Below are positions 1 to 12,946 of a DNA stretch of 64,000 nucleotides, piece by piece (the stretch's first letter is position 1; every line of letters begins with the position of its first letter). Where the stretch lies: assembly GCA_905331475.1 (NCBI GenBank), contig CAJNYU010002054.1:248001-312000 (forward strand). The letters are read 5' to 3'. The stretch comes from Rotaria socialis. Taxonomy: Eukaryota > Rotifera > Eurotatoria > Philodinida > Philodinidae. The translations under genes and the position numbers were made by a program. The notes under the pieces were generated by a model. It did no database searches. It was not told the origin of the DNA and saw nothing but the letters and a program-made list of their open reading frames with translations.

Positions 1-353
1 CAATGGCATACACTCAATTCTGTAAAACATGATGTAAAAATATTGTTGAGTTTTAGATGTTTACTTTTGTACCCGTCTTCTTCACCAGCATATTGGTTAA
101 GATATTGTTCCTTGACTGTGCATGAATTATTTACTTATTGTATTTCTGCATGATTTCTTGAAAGAATGATATGTGTCCCATAGTAAATTTAATAAAAGAA
201 TCTTCAATTTTATTTCCAGCGTAGTAGCGACAATATGATTCAGATATTGATTTATCGTGCAATGTACATATAGCTTTTATTTAATAAGAGTTGATTGAAT
301 ATTAGAAAGTTTAAAAACAAGTAATACTCACTGTTTCGATAATTTGACTATAG
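1..353. other. Upstream or intronic DNA of the PARP gene
   Basis: No coding exon is recognised. The stretch ends in an acceptor-like CTATAG at 348-353, immediately before the first recognisable macro-domain exon. It is therefore probably intron, with the 5' exons lying off the window. A weaker acceptor-like tract (TTTCCAG) near 214-220 is not followed by a convincing exon. Confidence 0.45.
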
Positions 354-2621
354 GTCGACATAATTGTTGTTTGTTCAACATCAACAATTCTATGTAATGG
401 AATTATATCTGCCGCTGGTTATCAAGTAAAAGCAATCTATGATCAACAATCATGGTGTGGTTTACTAGCATTTGAAACAGACGGTGGCTATTTGCCTTGT
501 AAAAAAATTGTTTTCCGTCCATGGACTTGTGATAAGAATCAACCGCAAAATTTGAAACAATCTATTGGTACATTTATTACATCAGTGATTGCATGTGCAC
601 GTGAACATAATTTGACAACAATCGGTTAGTCTATACTATGCTGAAAATAAAAGTTTTGAAAGTTCGTTTTAGCTTTTCCAAGCATTGGTTGTGGACAATT
701 GGGTCACGATCCAAAACTTATTGCTGAATACATGATTGCTGAAACTTATCGACAGTTAAACATTTTAGTTCATTCTCAATTTGTTGTTTCATTCGTTTTA
801 CTACCCGAACAACGAAATGTCTATGATGCATTTTCAGATCGTTTGAATCAATTACAAACTGTTGAAAACAAACCAACCAGTATTTCTTTCGATAAGCAAA
901 GTACATTAAACAAATGTGAATTGACTAAAATCTATTGTTCGGTTTTGATTTATAGTTGTGAGAATTAAATTGACCGGTACAAACAACAATCAATTAATTG
1001 AGTATCAAAATAAAATAAAACAATTGGCTCAATCGTCTTCAGTTAATGCTCATCTAACTGATAAAAATGACATGTCTGATTGGCCTCAAGATGTCATTCA
1101 AAAGTACTATGACTACTGTTTGCAGAGACGGGTTATACCGACACTCGATATTGAAAATTCTATTTTGGATTTAAAAGGTTCCAAAGATGCTGTAAGTCAC
1201 TTTGTATCCTATGAATATCCAATATGATTTATTGTATATTTTATCAAAGGAAATTGATTTTAGCGTTAGTTGAAGAACTAGTTGCCTTGACAGAAATTCT
1301 ATTTTGAGTATTTTATTCGTTTGATCATCACGTCTTGCAAAAATAGAAATACGACGAAGCAACATACTATAAAATATCTAATGAGTTATGTCAACTGTCA
1401 TAAGATTAGTTAACGTATATTACTTAGAAATATTAATTTAATAGTTCATTAAGATAAAATATCCGATAATTATTCACACCATATTTCACGAACAATAGTT
1501 ATCTCTTGTGTTTCATATTCTTTTTTTCTTCGCTAACATAGGTATTGGATGCTGAAAAATATTTTTTTCAATTAACTGCTGAAACATTGAGAAATGCACG
1601 ATTGAGTTTATTATCAAGCGGGTTTATTTGGTCAGTTGAGACATCACCTGGTAAATGGGAACCATATTCATACAACATTAATGGACTAATTGAAGATGCT
1701 CAATTGAATAAGCGTTCATATGTATGCAACTCGTCGTCTTTTTTTATTCATGTATACATATATATATTTACTATTCGTAAGGTTGAATTTTTAAACGAAA
1801 AATCTGAACAATGCCGACTCATTTTCTCATGCATGGAAGAAGAATATCAAAAGCGAAAACGAAAAGTACGTCGTAGACGTGTCGATTCATCATTACCCAA
1901 TGTAAGAAAATCGTTTGTGTTAATCACTTATGAAATTTACGATATCGATTTATCATTAGTATTGGGATTTGTCCAGTAGTAGTAATCTACAACGAATAGT
2001 TCTTTCGGATTCATCTAAAGAATATAAAGATGCATTGAACCAATTTGACAGTACCATGAAAGGTATCTATATAAAAATTGTGAAAATCGAACGTATTCAA
2101 AATGTACGTTGGTATAAACAGGTATTGTTATGTCTTTTACTTAGTTAAAATAAATTCACTAATCTCAACTAACGTTCTAGTATGCTGCTCATCGAGATGA
2201 CTTTACACAACGTTATGGTAAATCTGAGGAACGACGACTGTTCCATGGCTGTAGTAGCACATCAGCTGATAAAATTGTACAAGAGTGTTTTAATAGAGCA
2301 TTTGCAGGTGTTCATGGTAAAATAAGCTTTTCTTTCTTTAATAAATAAGATAATTCTGCTTATGTTTTTCCAGGAAATTTATATGGCCAAGGAGTATATT
2401 TTCATGAGCATGCAAAATATAGCCACAATTATACTAGATCAGAGATTTTAAACGAACGAACTATGTTCTTAGCTCTAGTTTTAATTGGTAAAGCAAGTAT
2501 AGGTAATCCATCAATGAAAGTGCCACCTCAAGGCTTTGATACAACTAGCGATGGTAAACATATTTTTGTGGTCTATCATGATGCTGGTGCATATGGTGAA
2601 TATATCATAACGTACAAATGA
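354..2621 (+). CDS. Macro-WWE-PARP protein, PARP14-like mono-ADP-ribosyltransferase (5' partial)
   Basis: Eight exons join in phase: 354-624, 673-900, 956-1191, 1542-1721, 1782-1901, 1960-2121, 2181-2316 and 2374-2621 (stop TGA), about 526 residues in the window. Exons 1-2 carry the end of a macro domain (VDIIVVCST, then FPSIGCGQLGHDP), which binds ADP-ribose. Exons 4-5 carry a WWE domain (FIWSVETSPGKWEPY), followed by a basic KRKRKVRRRR stretch. Exons 6-8 are the PARP catalytic domain: LFHGCS supplies the His, GQGVYF the Tyr, and the third triad position in YGEYIITYK is Ile rather than Glu. In the PARP family an H-Y-I triad goes with mono- rather than poly-ADP-ribosylation. The domain order matches the macro-PARP group (PARP9/14/15); exact orthology is not claimed. 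The 5' end is missing, so further macro domains may lie upstream. The 350-base intron 1192-1541 is long for this window. Confidence 0.88.
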
Positions 2622-4289
2622 AGTTTACTCGGTTCAAGTACTAACAAAACATTACTATCATCGAATATTATTTATTATTTAAAATATATTTTTCTTTAAA
2701 TTCTTATCATTGAAATATTCAGTCCTTTTTTTATCATAACAAACGATTAAGATTGAGAAAAAGTGCTAAGAACGAAATGTAAATAATTATACCGATCTGT
2801 TATTTTATAAAGCACATTGATAAATAGTAATCCAAGCCACAAGTGACTAGCTACACCATTCAACACATACTCACATAATACTATACTTTACGCCTCTCTG
2901 TACTTATGAAAAGATCCTGAATCAATCACCAACAGCTAACGATCTCGAAGAATCCATCTATGACTATACTAACTACTTTTTGCCTGACATCAGTTTCCAT
3001 AAATTATATGTAATTAACTAGAATAATATATTCGTTTCCTTACTAGAATATTATGAATAGATTATCTATCAGATTTTATTTATGTATATAAATAGATTTA
3101 CGCTAAACTAGAATTTAGCGAGAGTATTAATCATAGAACTCGGAATTAATCTGAGATTCTCGTATTCGTCCGAATTCAGCTTTTTCAGACGAAATAGAAT
3201 TTGCACTCCACAGTCTGATTAGTTCGTTTATACTCGATCAGGTGCTGTCAGCGTAATACTTTTATTCTATAATAAATTCAGATTGTTTCGAGAGATGTGT
3301 CATAAATTTGAAAAAATGGCTATAATACTTCTATCCGTTCGCAAACAAGATCTGAATTTCGTTTTTACATTAGGAAAAGTGTTGAATTTGAGTAGGTTGT
3401 TTCATGAACTTTACTAAACAATTTGATGGCCTATATTTGTTGAAGAAATCATGGCAAGACTGTTTTCTTTCTACCATCTACGCCGAAACTATGAGGTTTA
3501 AGATATTTAATTGTTTAATTCTACTTAAGTTTACAGAAATGCTTTTAAAATAATATGAATACGCAAAAACAAAACCTGTGGATGTGCCACATAGATGAGC
3601 AAAGAGTGATTTTAATATTGATTCTGTTTAGTGTGCCAAAAATAATCGTCAAAGTCGTAATCATAAGGTTATATTCTAGAAAATCATGTACAGAAGAAGG
3701 AAAAAAACGCTATACTTTTAAAAATTGGATTTTTCGTTTGTGGATGAACAAAAATTTTTGAATATTTTAAAATACAACAATTAGAGGCAAAAAATGGTGT
3801 GTTGATGATAAATCCTTATGTTCTATCTTCATCTTCTATTGATTCAAATATTTAAAAACATTGAACTACCATAAGGTTAGACTGTCACAATTTATGAATG
3901 TTCGTAGTTGACTGATTGTTCTTTGCTTACTTCTCTCTTTCTACTTACGCGCTCGCCCTTTTTTTAATATACGCAAGTATTCTATTAAAATAAGATACCG
4001 GTGAAATGATAAAGTAAATCAGTGAGAAATTCTGTCAAATAGGGTTCGAACTCAACTTCTTCTATGTTTCGATGTGTATCATAATAAAAGATACACCATG
4101 GTTGTTAAGAAATCGACCATCCATACCTTCGTTTTTTTTGCGTTACAAATCGATGTCATAATTATTCAATAAAGTGCTACAACTTTAACGAAAATTCTCT
4201 CGGATTGAACGAAAATAAGTCAAATCAGTTTTCATAATTAGACTATTTTCAATAAATCTCGTCGTTAAACGACAAGTATTGAAAACAAA
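2622..4289. other. Intergenic, no gene recognised
   Basis: AT-rich DNA between the PARP stop and the first fucosyltransferase. Short open frames such as 3555-3761 show no domain, no plausible splice partners and biased AT-driven composition. No repeat was recognised by eye. The last few hundred bases presumably hold the promoter and 5' leader of the 4290 gene. Confidence 0.5.
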
Positions 4290-5405
4290 ATGGTGTTGCT
4301 TAAAAAGGCGGCGTTTTCCTCAAAAATATACTATAGTGTGGGAATTTTATTCGTTATTGTTATATCAATTGTTGTAACTACACGTATTCAAAAATTCAAT
4401 CCTGTCAGATATCCATTTCCAATTCATTCAAAAAATCAATCTGTTTTAACACAATCAATTTCACAGCAAATCAATATAACCTGTATTGTATACGTTGTGA
4501 ATAGTGGTGGCCGACTAGGTAATCATATGTTTATGGTCGCTAGTGCCTACGGTCTTGCTCGTCTTCATTCTTGTCATTTGTATTTTACACCAGCAATAAC
4601 CGATGAGATGAAGTTAATATTTATTTTTGATCTTTCTCATTTTCTTATTTCGACTACAACATTTAACTCAATCATGCACAATCTTCCAAAACAAATGACT
4701 AAAGAAAGTAGAAGTATCACTTGCCAATATATTCCAGAATTGATGCGTCCAAACGCCATTTCCTCAGGACGTCTATTTGAATTACAAGGTTATTGGCAAT
4801 CGTACTTACATTTTCATACATATCGCGATGAGCTGCAAAATCGTCTTTTTGTTGCGAGACGATTGGTAATTGAGCGCGTCTCAAAGTTCTTCATTAACAT
4901 CTATCGACGAAAGTTTAAATTCAAGCCTCATTTTTCATTGGACAATCATCAATTATTTAAAAACCAATTAGCTCAATCGAAATGGATAACATGGATTGGA
5001 ATTCATGTGCGACGTGCAGACTTTCTTCTTACAAATTATTCTTCGTCCGATGAATATTTACTTTCATCCATTGAATATTACAAAAAACGTTATTCGAATG
5101 CTCATTTTATCGTTGCTAGTGATGATAAACGTTATTGTAGAAATCTATTCCGTCATCGACCAAATATTTTTGTTACACCAGTATCGTTTTCCAACGGTGA
5201 TGATTTAATAGCATTATCACTTTGTCAACATTCAATCGTAACTGGTGGAACCTTTGGTTGGTGGACAGGTTATCTTGCTAGTGGTGAAGTCATTCATGAT
5301 AAAGCATATCCATCTGGCTGTGAGCGAGATGAATATTACTATCCATCATGGTTTATTATACCTGGACAAATACGAGCACATAACAATAGTAATTATACAG
5401 TTTGA
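4290..5405 (+). CDS. GT11 alpha-1,2-fucosyltransferase-like enzyme, copy 1
   Basis: Intronless, 371 residues. It is predicted to be a Golgi type II membrane enzyme that transfers fucose from GDP-fucose in alpha-1,2 linkage to galactose on glycans. A short basic cytosolic tail (VLLKK) precedes one membrane segment at about residues 14-31, then a stem, then the catalytic domain. Family landmarks are GGRLGNHMF at 73-81, the nucleotide-sugar motif HVRRADF at 239-245, IVASDDKRYC, and TGGTFGWWTGYL from residue 318. These correspond to the conserved blocks of glycosyltransferase family 11 (FUT1/FUT2, bacterial and nematode homologues). The length fits the family. Potential N-glycosylation sequons occur in the stem and at the C-terminus. 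It is closely related to the genes at 17015 and 19758. The acceptor sugar cannot be told from sequence. Confidence 0.9.
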   Translation: MVLLKKAAFSSKIYYSVGILFVIVISIVVTTRIQKFNPVRYPFPIHSKNQSVLTQSISQQINITCIVYVVNSGGRLGNHMFMVASAYGLARLHSCHLYFTPAITDEMKLIFIFDLSHFLISTTTFNSIMHNLPKQMTKESRSITCQYIPELMRPNAISSGRLFELQGYWQSYLHFHTYRDELQNRLFVARRLVIERVSKFFINIYRRKFKFKPHFSLDNHQLFKNQLAQSKWITWIGIHVRRADFLLTNYSSSDEYLLSSIEYYKKRYSNAHFIVASDDKRYCRNLFRHRPNIFVTPVSFSNGDDLIALSLCQHSIVTGGTFGWWTGYLASGEVIHDKAYPSGCERDEYYYPSWFIIPGQIRAHNNSNYTV

Positions 5406-8400
5406 CATCATAATAGAAAAATGTAGATATTTTGCTGAAAACACAGGGAATAATTACACTATGTAGATGATTCAATTTTAGAATTGTTGCTTTTGCATTT
5501 TAATATAATTTCACATGAAATAATGTAGGATTGTTGTACTCTTTTTCATAGTACTTAATCTTATCTGAAACTATTCGTAACGACTTCTTTGACCGCTTTC
5601 AAGTTAAGATGAACATACAAATTGAGCTTCGTTGTGGAGAAGTAGAAATTATTTGATCTTTGAAAAATAAAATGGATTGATCTTAATAAATTTTCTACGT
5701 CGAGTGAATATTATAAATCAGTCTAAGATATTAAAAACCGTTCTAGAATCGAAATAGAACTTTCATACAATTAATAAAATTATTAAGAGTACATATCTGT
5801 TGCATGCAAATTATTTGATATTTCAGTTCATGTAATAAAGTGAATAACATAAACTGTTGAATTCGAAAGAAGAAATTAACTCATCGAATTACTAGTAATA
5901 ATTTTGCCTAGTAAATGTAGTAGGTTTCATTTGATTAAATAGAAATAGTAAAAACTAATATTTAATGAAATCTATGAATTGAAGTTAATTAAAAGTAATG
6001 GCAAAAAGAGAGGTACTATTAAAATCGTTCTTGGTAAATTTGCAAAAATGTATTTATGCTACAAAATAAATTACCTTAGAATCAATGCGAATAAATATTA
6101 AATAATTAAAATACATGACATTTGAGATTTGAAATTACTGCCTATGTAAATAATTTATCATTCTAAACAAGAAGATTCGAGATCATAATGGGCAAAATTA
6201 TTTAGCTACTTTCTTTCTCATTGTTCGATCACCACTGATCTTATAGAATATACTAATTCGTCAAGGATCCATGGGCGATTTTCTACGAAATTTCTAGTTT
6301 TCAGGAAGTACGGAGAAAATTAAAAAACTCTTTGAGTAGCTATTTTTTAGGATTTATCCTGAAAGTGCATAACAATTTCAAATATATATCAAGTTCAGTG
6401 TGTTCTTAAATGAAAAGTAGGATCCAATAGTTGTTTGCAAGTTCATCAATTTGTTACAAACACAAAAGGACAACTGCAAGAATAATTAGTGGAAAATTAT
6501 GTAATTTATTTTTATTTGATTTAATTTTAAGGCAAACTCAAATAGTATACAATATATTCAGTTTCATTTTTTTCATCGATATTAATTTTCTGGAATAATT
6601 TCAATCATAAAAAGTTTCATTTTATGATAACATTCGCAATTTTTTAATTAGATGGATATCCAAAGAAACTTGAACGATAAGTAATGTTTTCAAACTATGC
6701 TATATTCCTAACTGTAACTGGATATTCAATAGGGGTTTTAACACTTGGATTCATTATTGTGGGTGTGGATGAAAAACGTTTTTCAGGGCAGTCTCATTGG
6801 CATTAAAATGTGAAACTCACCTAATATGCATCTCTATTCGTCGAATATCTATTAAACAAAATATGAATATTTTTTTTTTTCTATAAAATTTCTATATTTT
6901 TCTATTCTTACAAGGATACTAATTAGTTCGAAATGAAAACCGTGTTGTGCATGGCATGAGCAATTAAATATACTTTCTTTTGAATTTAAGAAATTGCATA
7001 AGGAACTTTTTTTGCTGCATGATATTTAGCGAATCACTGACTCTCGTCATGAAGTACGTAAAAATCAATATTTACAAACATGATTGACAGATTCAAAACA
7101 TAAGATTCACGAAGACTATATTGTTGACATGAATCTTAGGGTTGATGCTCGTGCTTATTACTTTACATTAACTAGTGTTAGATATTTATTGAGCACAACG
7201 ATCACTCTACTGCAGTAACTGAATCAAGGAAGTTTCATGAAATCAAAAAATGGTGTCACCACTTGAAGCCGATAGGATATTCGATTCGAATTTTCTTGAT
7301 CTGACCGACGTTGAAGGGTTCAAATTGGAACAGAATGAATGAAAAAGAAATATTGCAAACGTTTGGGCATTTACCTTGTCTATCGCATGCTCTGTCATAT
7401 TTGCTTTGACAACAATTCTAATGATAAATTGTATTTAGAAAAAAAAAGATAAAATGTATTTCAACTTATATAGATCATTCTCTCCAACAGTAACTACTTC
7501 GATAAATATTATTTTAAGAACCGAATATATTTGTCTCTATTTATATAAGAAGCAGCGAATAGAAAAATCGGTAAATACATGTGAGTTTTATGCAAATATT
7601 TTATATTCAGCCTTTTTGTCGAGCACAATTACGAAAGTAATAAAGTTTAATTAAAAAAAACAATTAAATTGAATTTTTTGTACTTAAGAAGCAAACAAAG
7701 AACACAACAGAAACTCACTGATTTCTTATTTATGAGCAGCAAAAGTAGACAAGATAACAACTGCATCGTTTGGTGATCATTATAATTATTGTCCTCGATT
7801 TCTCAGAGATCCCTAGTAATTTTTTTCTGATTTCCTGAACATTCCTTAAGTGAAACTTGATCAGGAAAAAGATACAAAAGTTTATTATTTATTATGATGT
7901 GCTGCTCTGGAATGATTTCAATATAATTCAGTTAGAGAACCTTGTTGGTCTCGTTAGAATGAAGAGACAGAATATTCTGTTGTTTCGGTAGATTCATTTT
8001 TTTCGACCAGTTGCATCTACATGTAACGGATGGGCTATACAGAATGTCATATTGTGTTTGTAGTCATTCGTCCTTTTGTTATTAAGGCTTGATTTTTTTC
8101 CAAAAGATTCCTGATCCAATTCTTGTCAAAACCTTGTGATACGCTTTGCTTTAACGTGCCATACTGAAGAATCATGTAGGGACGATTTGGTTGGACAAAA
8201 TAGGTGCACTTTCAAAGGTTTTTTTTCTCTTTTTTTATTCAAATAAATGTACTTAATATGAAAAATCAGATTTCTTTCTTCAAGATTCATTGACTCTCTT
8301 GCAGAACATATGCGCGACTCTTAGAGCTTAGGCTTTGGAATCAAAATATTACTCAATACTATCTATTTGTCGCTCTGTTTGAGGAAAAATGATTATTCGA

Positions 8401-9775
8401 TTTGTTTTAATAAGTAAATTAGGAGTGTATGTTTTAATTAGTTGACTTGGACTGTGTGCAAAAACAAAAATATTCGAACCTCGGAGCTTATATCTCAAGA
8501 AATCTAACTTTTTACATTAACGTATTGTTCCAGAAAGTCACAATGATCATAAAAATAGAACCGATACTTGAAAAACTCGTTGCTGTCCAATTAGATACCT
8601 GTTAGATAAAAACAACATGAGCTTACTGCTAAGCAAAAGCATTGTTTGAAAGTGCAATACTTTCGCTTTAGCAATCATCTTGAGTGGATTCTTCAGTGTA
8701 AATTTTTAAAGTAGAGCATCTTATCTGATTTTGTAGAGAATTGAACAAGAAATATTTGGAAAAAAAGAATTAAGTCTCAACGATAGCCAATAAAGAAGAT
8801 ATCGTCTATATACAGAAGGTGACATATTTTAAGATCCACACGTTCTCTTTGTTTCGTTGCGCTGCCATTTTTCTCTTATCGCTCGTCTGTCGCTGTGCTT
8901 TGTGTACTCCTTCCTTCTATGTTCTTTTTTATCTCAATTTTATTATACACTTTGTCTCTCCGCTCTACGGTTTTTGTCATGTCAGTTTTTTTGTGAATTC
9001 TGTCTCTACTGTTGACAATATCATGCATATTACAGCATACTGTGCAGCCGATGACTTTGTATTAGGTTTGTCGTTGTTGTAGTTCTGAATTGTGTTTGCG
9101 CATTTGAATAGCTGTCTCATTTAACTTCGAATGTAGATGAGAAATTTAAAAAAAAACACTTCCCTATTTTGATAGCTTGAAAGAGAAAGAAAAATTACCA
9201 GCATTGGCAAAATCTCATTTCCGCCGCGACACACAGCACATAAAGAACTTAATGCAAAATATTTACAAATTTGAATTGATATCCCTGTTGAAAGATAGAA
9301 AAAGAAATAAATCAAGTTTTATCATTTATGCATTTATAAATTATAAAACATGTTCTATTTCTGTGTCTGCTTTTCATCAGAGTTGCATTGCTCAGTTAAC
9401 TTTTTATTTTGCTATTTGGGTTGTTTCAACATTGTAGACATATTTTTCATTTATTTTCGAATTGTAAGCAGTTATTACGATCTTCAGTTATACTCGAAGT
9501 CAAATTAGGCATATCGTGCAATGTCTTGAAAAAAAGAAACATTTTTCATAAGATTTTCTAACTAAAAGTCGTCAAAAAAATAGATTCGAACTGTGATAAT
9601 TACTATAAGCTTGAGTGAAGTGCCTGGTACAGATATTAGGCTTAACACAATCGTATCTTTTAATGAAGTATTTTCAAGCCCAACGAGTGATGTCTATATA
9701 TATATAATTCAAAACTCATATCTTATTTACGAGCCTCTGGCTAAAAGTTTTTTTTTATACCGAGATCAAGAAGTT
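5406..9775. other. Gene-poor intergenic block
   Basis: About 4.4 kb with no supported gene. Open frames here (for example 7454-7654, 8819-9082 and 9177-9437) are short, rich in Phe/Leu/Ile/Ser or Lys, and have no recognisable motif. No terminal repeat or transposase fragment was seen. Confidence 0.45.
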
Positions 9776-9824
9776 CAGTGACCCGGAATCCGATCCGGAT
9801 TTTATATCGGAATCCGGGTCACTG
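9776..9824. repeat. Compact GC-rich hairpin (19-bp inverted repeat)
   Basis: The arms 9776-9794 and 9806-9824 are reverse complements with one mismatch (18/19) around an 11-base loop. The arm begins CAGTGACCCGGAATCC. It stands out by GC content from its AT-rich surroundings. It may be a minimal MITE relic or a structured site; nothing identifies its function. Confidence 0.75.
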
Positions 9825-10300
9825 GATTTCCAGTTACTTTCGATCGAATTCTGTCAGTATTAAGACGATCCGAATTGTAACGATTTCTGATGTTAAGGAA
9901 GTTGTTGTCTTTGGTGTTGAGTGTATATTTTATTTCAATATCAAAAATCGCTCCCAGTCTGTATTTCTCTTGATCCTTATATACTATTTCTTAGCATATA
10001 ATGACCTTGAGAAATACCATACACACAATAAAATGAAATAAGAGGGTGCCTAAGATAATGGGTACTTAATGGTACTAATCCAGAGCCAAGAACAGAAAAT
10101 CGATAGTAATCCTACGTAGTGTAAAATAGAGAAAGGAATAAACAAGAGTATAGCTGAGGAACTAATACGACGGTGGCCTTGAGGTTTATTCCATTCGAAG
10201 GATTACATTTCTAGCATAGATTGTTACACGAATGTTCACCTTCGTCCTGGGTAGCTCTCAGTATGCTTTATGTGAGAGAAAAAGTGTAATTTAGAAGAAA

Positions 10301-10987
10301 AAAAATGTAGAAACCTCTGCTTCAAATCCGAGTGTTATGTGTACTTCAAAACGTGCAGCTGACGGCGGATTGTTTTTGGCCAAACTGTCTAAAAGAATCG
10401 ACCAGCAGTATCAGTATAAATCAGTTTTTCATAGTTTTTGGGAAGTGCAATATTGAGGAAACCTTACATGCATCATATTTACATATATGATATAGCATAA
10501 TGTAGAACTCTTGACAAGTTATATCTACTCTAAACAAAACAACGGTAGTTCTGTGGGAAATCAGCACATATCATACAGACAAAGTGTCAGTATACGTGAG
10601 TTTTTGATAGTTTTTCGGTACTGAGGTATTGAGAAAATTTCAAACACAGCATATTTACCCATTCAATTTAGCATAATTTTGTAGCCCATGAAATTCTCTA
10701 TTGAATGGTACATAATAGTTGAGTTGTCATTTTGACTATGACAATGATCTTGATTTGTGACAATTGGAATAGGTCAATATTTGCATAGAAAATAATGATA
10801 TTTCTTGCTGTAACTCAGTAAATCCTTGACGAATAATTCTTATCTTCGAACTCGACTGAGATATTGATGAGATAATGTGGTATACAAAATTTCATGACAA
10901 TCGGATTAATCTTTCAGCAGTTATTGTGTAAACGGCCGAGCACACTGATCGATTCTATAGTGTACTCACTTCTTGAGTACACAAAAA
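10301..10987 (+). repeat. Dispersed repeat family A, diverged full-length copy
   Basis: It starts with a TGTAGAAACCTCTGCTTC-like end and finishes with CGATTCTATAGTGTACTC followed by GAGTACACAAAAAG. The same two ends bound the copy at 26494-27018 (opposite orientation), and the first end bounds the copy at 22612. Internal stretches such as TTCGAACTCG, GATATTGATGAGATAAT and AAAATTTCA align between copies; the middle is diverged. There is no coding capacity. The class is unknown. Confidence 0.65.
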
Positions 10988-11008
10988 GATAAATAAAAGC
11001 AATATTTT

Positions 11009-12041
11009 ATCTAGATCAGGGTTGCCACCTCTTCCGCTTTTTTCCGCTTTTTCATATAAAAGACTTTCGTTGTTTAATTGAAAACTTAACCATGCAAGAA
11101 ACTAGATAACGTGATGTTAGACGAAAATTTATTGGAAAATAATTTTCTAACGTATAATTCTATACAACTCTTGAAAAATTTTCGCTTCACAAGATTGATT
11201 TTCGAATAAATTTTTCTAGTGAAACACATTTCGTGTTTATTTTGGCCTCCACTATGAAATACATTCACCTGGATTTGAAATGCCAGTGAAGAAAAGAAAA
11301 TTTCTTTCAAGTTCTTATTCATTTGTTAATATAATAGATGAAAGCATAGCCACATTCGACAGCTGAATGTAAAGAACAACATTATCCTCTTAGACTTGTA
11401 TAAAGCGAGCTTTATTTTTTGGATTGTACGCTTTTCGGACCAATGTTTTAATTTGTGCCAAAAAGGAGTCGCATTCGGCGGCTATATGTGGAAAGGAATA
11501 TATGTTTTTTGTTCTATTACTCTGAAAAATAAGTTTCAGTTTTTTCGATTGCATCTTTTCGCATAAACTTTTAAAGTGCTGTGCCAAAAAAGAGCCGCCT
11601 TCGGTGGTATATTCTCTGCGAAAAATAGTGAACTGACAGTCGCAATACGGCCATTTCACTATCACAAAACGAACATTTTTTGGGACGATACAAACATTTT
11701 CCCTGTATGGCACTTTTAGAAAAGATGAGTAGAAAAAGAATTGACAGAAAAAATATATTTATTTTTGGACCGGAAATTGTTTATTTTTTCTTCTTGGAGT
11801 TCCAGGCCAGGTACGCCCTGATATTTTTTATGAGTTGTCTATTATGTTGTGGAACTGCGAACAAAGTAGTACTATGAGCAATAAAACAAAGTTACTTAAA
11901 CTCTTGGAAATGTGAAAGGTCAGCAAAAAGCAGCTTTCCGTTTTTTCTATTTTTGTTTCCGCTATTTTCCGTTATTTCCCGCTCTTTTTGATCAAACTTT
12001 CCGCTTTTCTCACCTGATGAGGTGGCAACCCTGATCTAGAT
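11009..12041. mobile_element. hAT-type non-autonomous transposon with 8-bp TSD
   Basis: The element body is 11017-12033 (1,017 bp). It begins CAGGGTTGCCACCTC and ends with the reverse complement GAGGTGGCAACCCTG. The CAGGG start is typical of hAT superfamily ends. It is flanked on both sides by ATCTAGAT (11009-11016 and 12034-12041), an 8-bp duplication as expected for hAT insertion. The subterminal regions repeat TTCCGC(T)n. The interior has only short open frames (for example 11390-11713 on the minus strand) without transposase motifs, so the element is presumably mobilised in trans. The flanking 8-mer is itself a palindrome. Confidence 0.85.
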
Positions 12042-12946
12042 TCACAAATGCCACTATGAAAGAAGAAGTGAATAGATATACATTGATATGTAACTTCAAT
12101 AAAAGGCGCGCTTAGAAGTAGATCAATTTTTCATACAAGTATTGTATCGTATGGCACTAGGAGCTTGATGCTGCCATTTTTTAAATCAGTCTAGTAAAAT
12201 TGAATGATCTAGATAAAACTATAATCACTTTTTACACGCCCACATTAGCTATTCGAAAAATACATTTATCCGTTTTAGGAGATTATTCTATTGTATCATT
12301 CGATGGATCTCTCTTTTATCATCGCATTATGACAATAACTGTTTGCATTATATCGGATTACAAGATTATAAATATTCAAATATTAGAATTTAGCTTCAGT
12401 GAATACATTTTTATTGAGTTGCCCCAGTGAAAAATATCCCTCACAAAATCGTGATTGTTTTTGATTATGGTTGAGTAAATCCGATTTCTCGAATCAAATT
12501 ACCTCTTTTCGTAATATAATCCGATTAAAATCCAACAATCGATTGAAATTTCAATCTGTGAAAATCAAATTGATAAATTGTCAATCGATTCTTTCGAAAT
12601 AACTTGCTTGAACTTGATTTTAATTCTACAATCGATTGAAATCGTATTATTCGATTGAAATTACAATCTCTAAAAATCGAATTGTGTGATTAGCAATCGA
12701 TTGTTTGTGATTAACTCTTCCGAAACCAGATTTTAATCATACAACTGATCAAAATCTTTTTAATCCATTAAAATCCCAATCTTTTAAAATCGAATTGAGC
12801 GATGATCAATCGATTATTTCTAATTACTGCAGCTGCGACTGAATTTTGCTCGAACAATCGATTTTAGTGTATCTTAACTGTATTTAAAACGCTAAATATT
12901 AAGTGAATTTACTAAATAGTAATGACTGCAACTTGAACCTTTTCCT

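Noticed and set aside
8819..9082. 87-codon open frame with hydrophobic, signal-like start
   Set aside because: Phe/Leu/Cys-rich composition expected from T-rich DNA, no domain, no splice partners, no supporting context.
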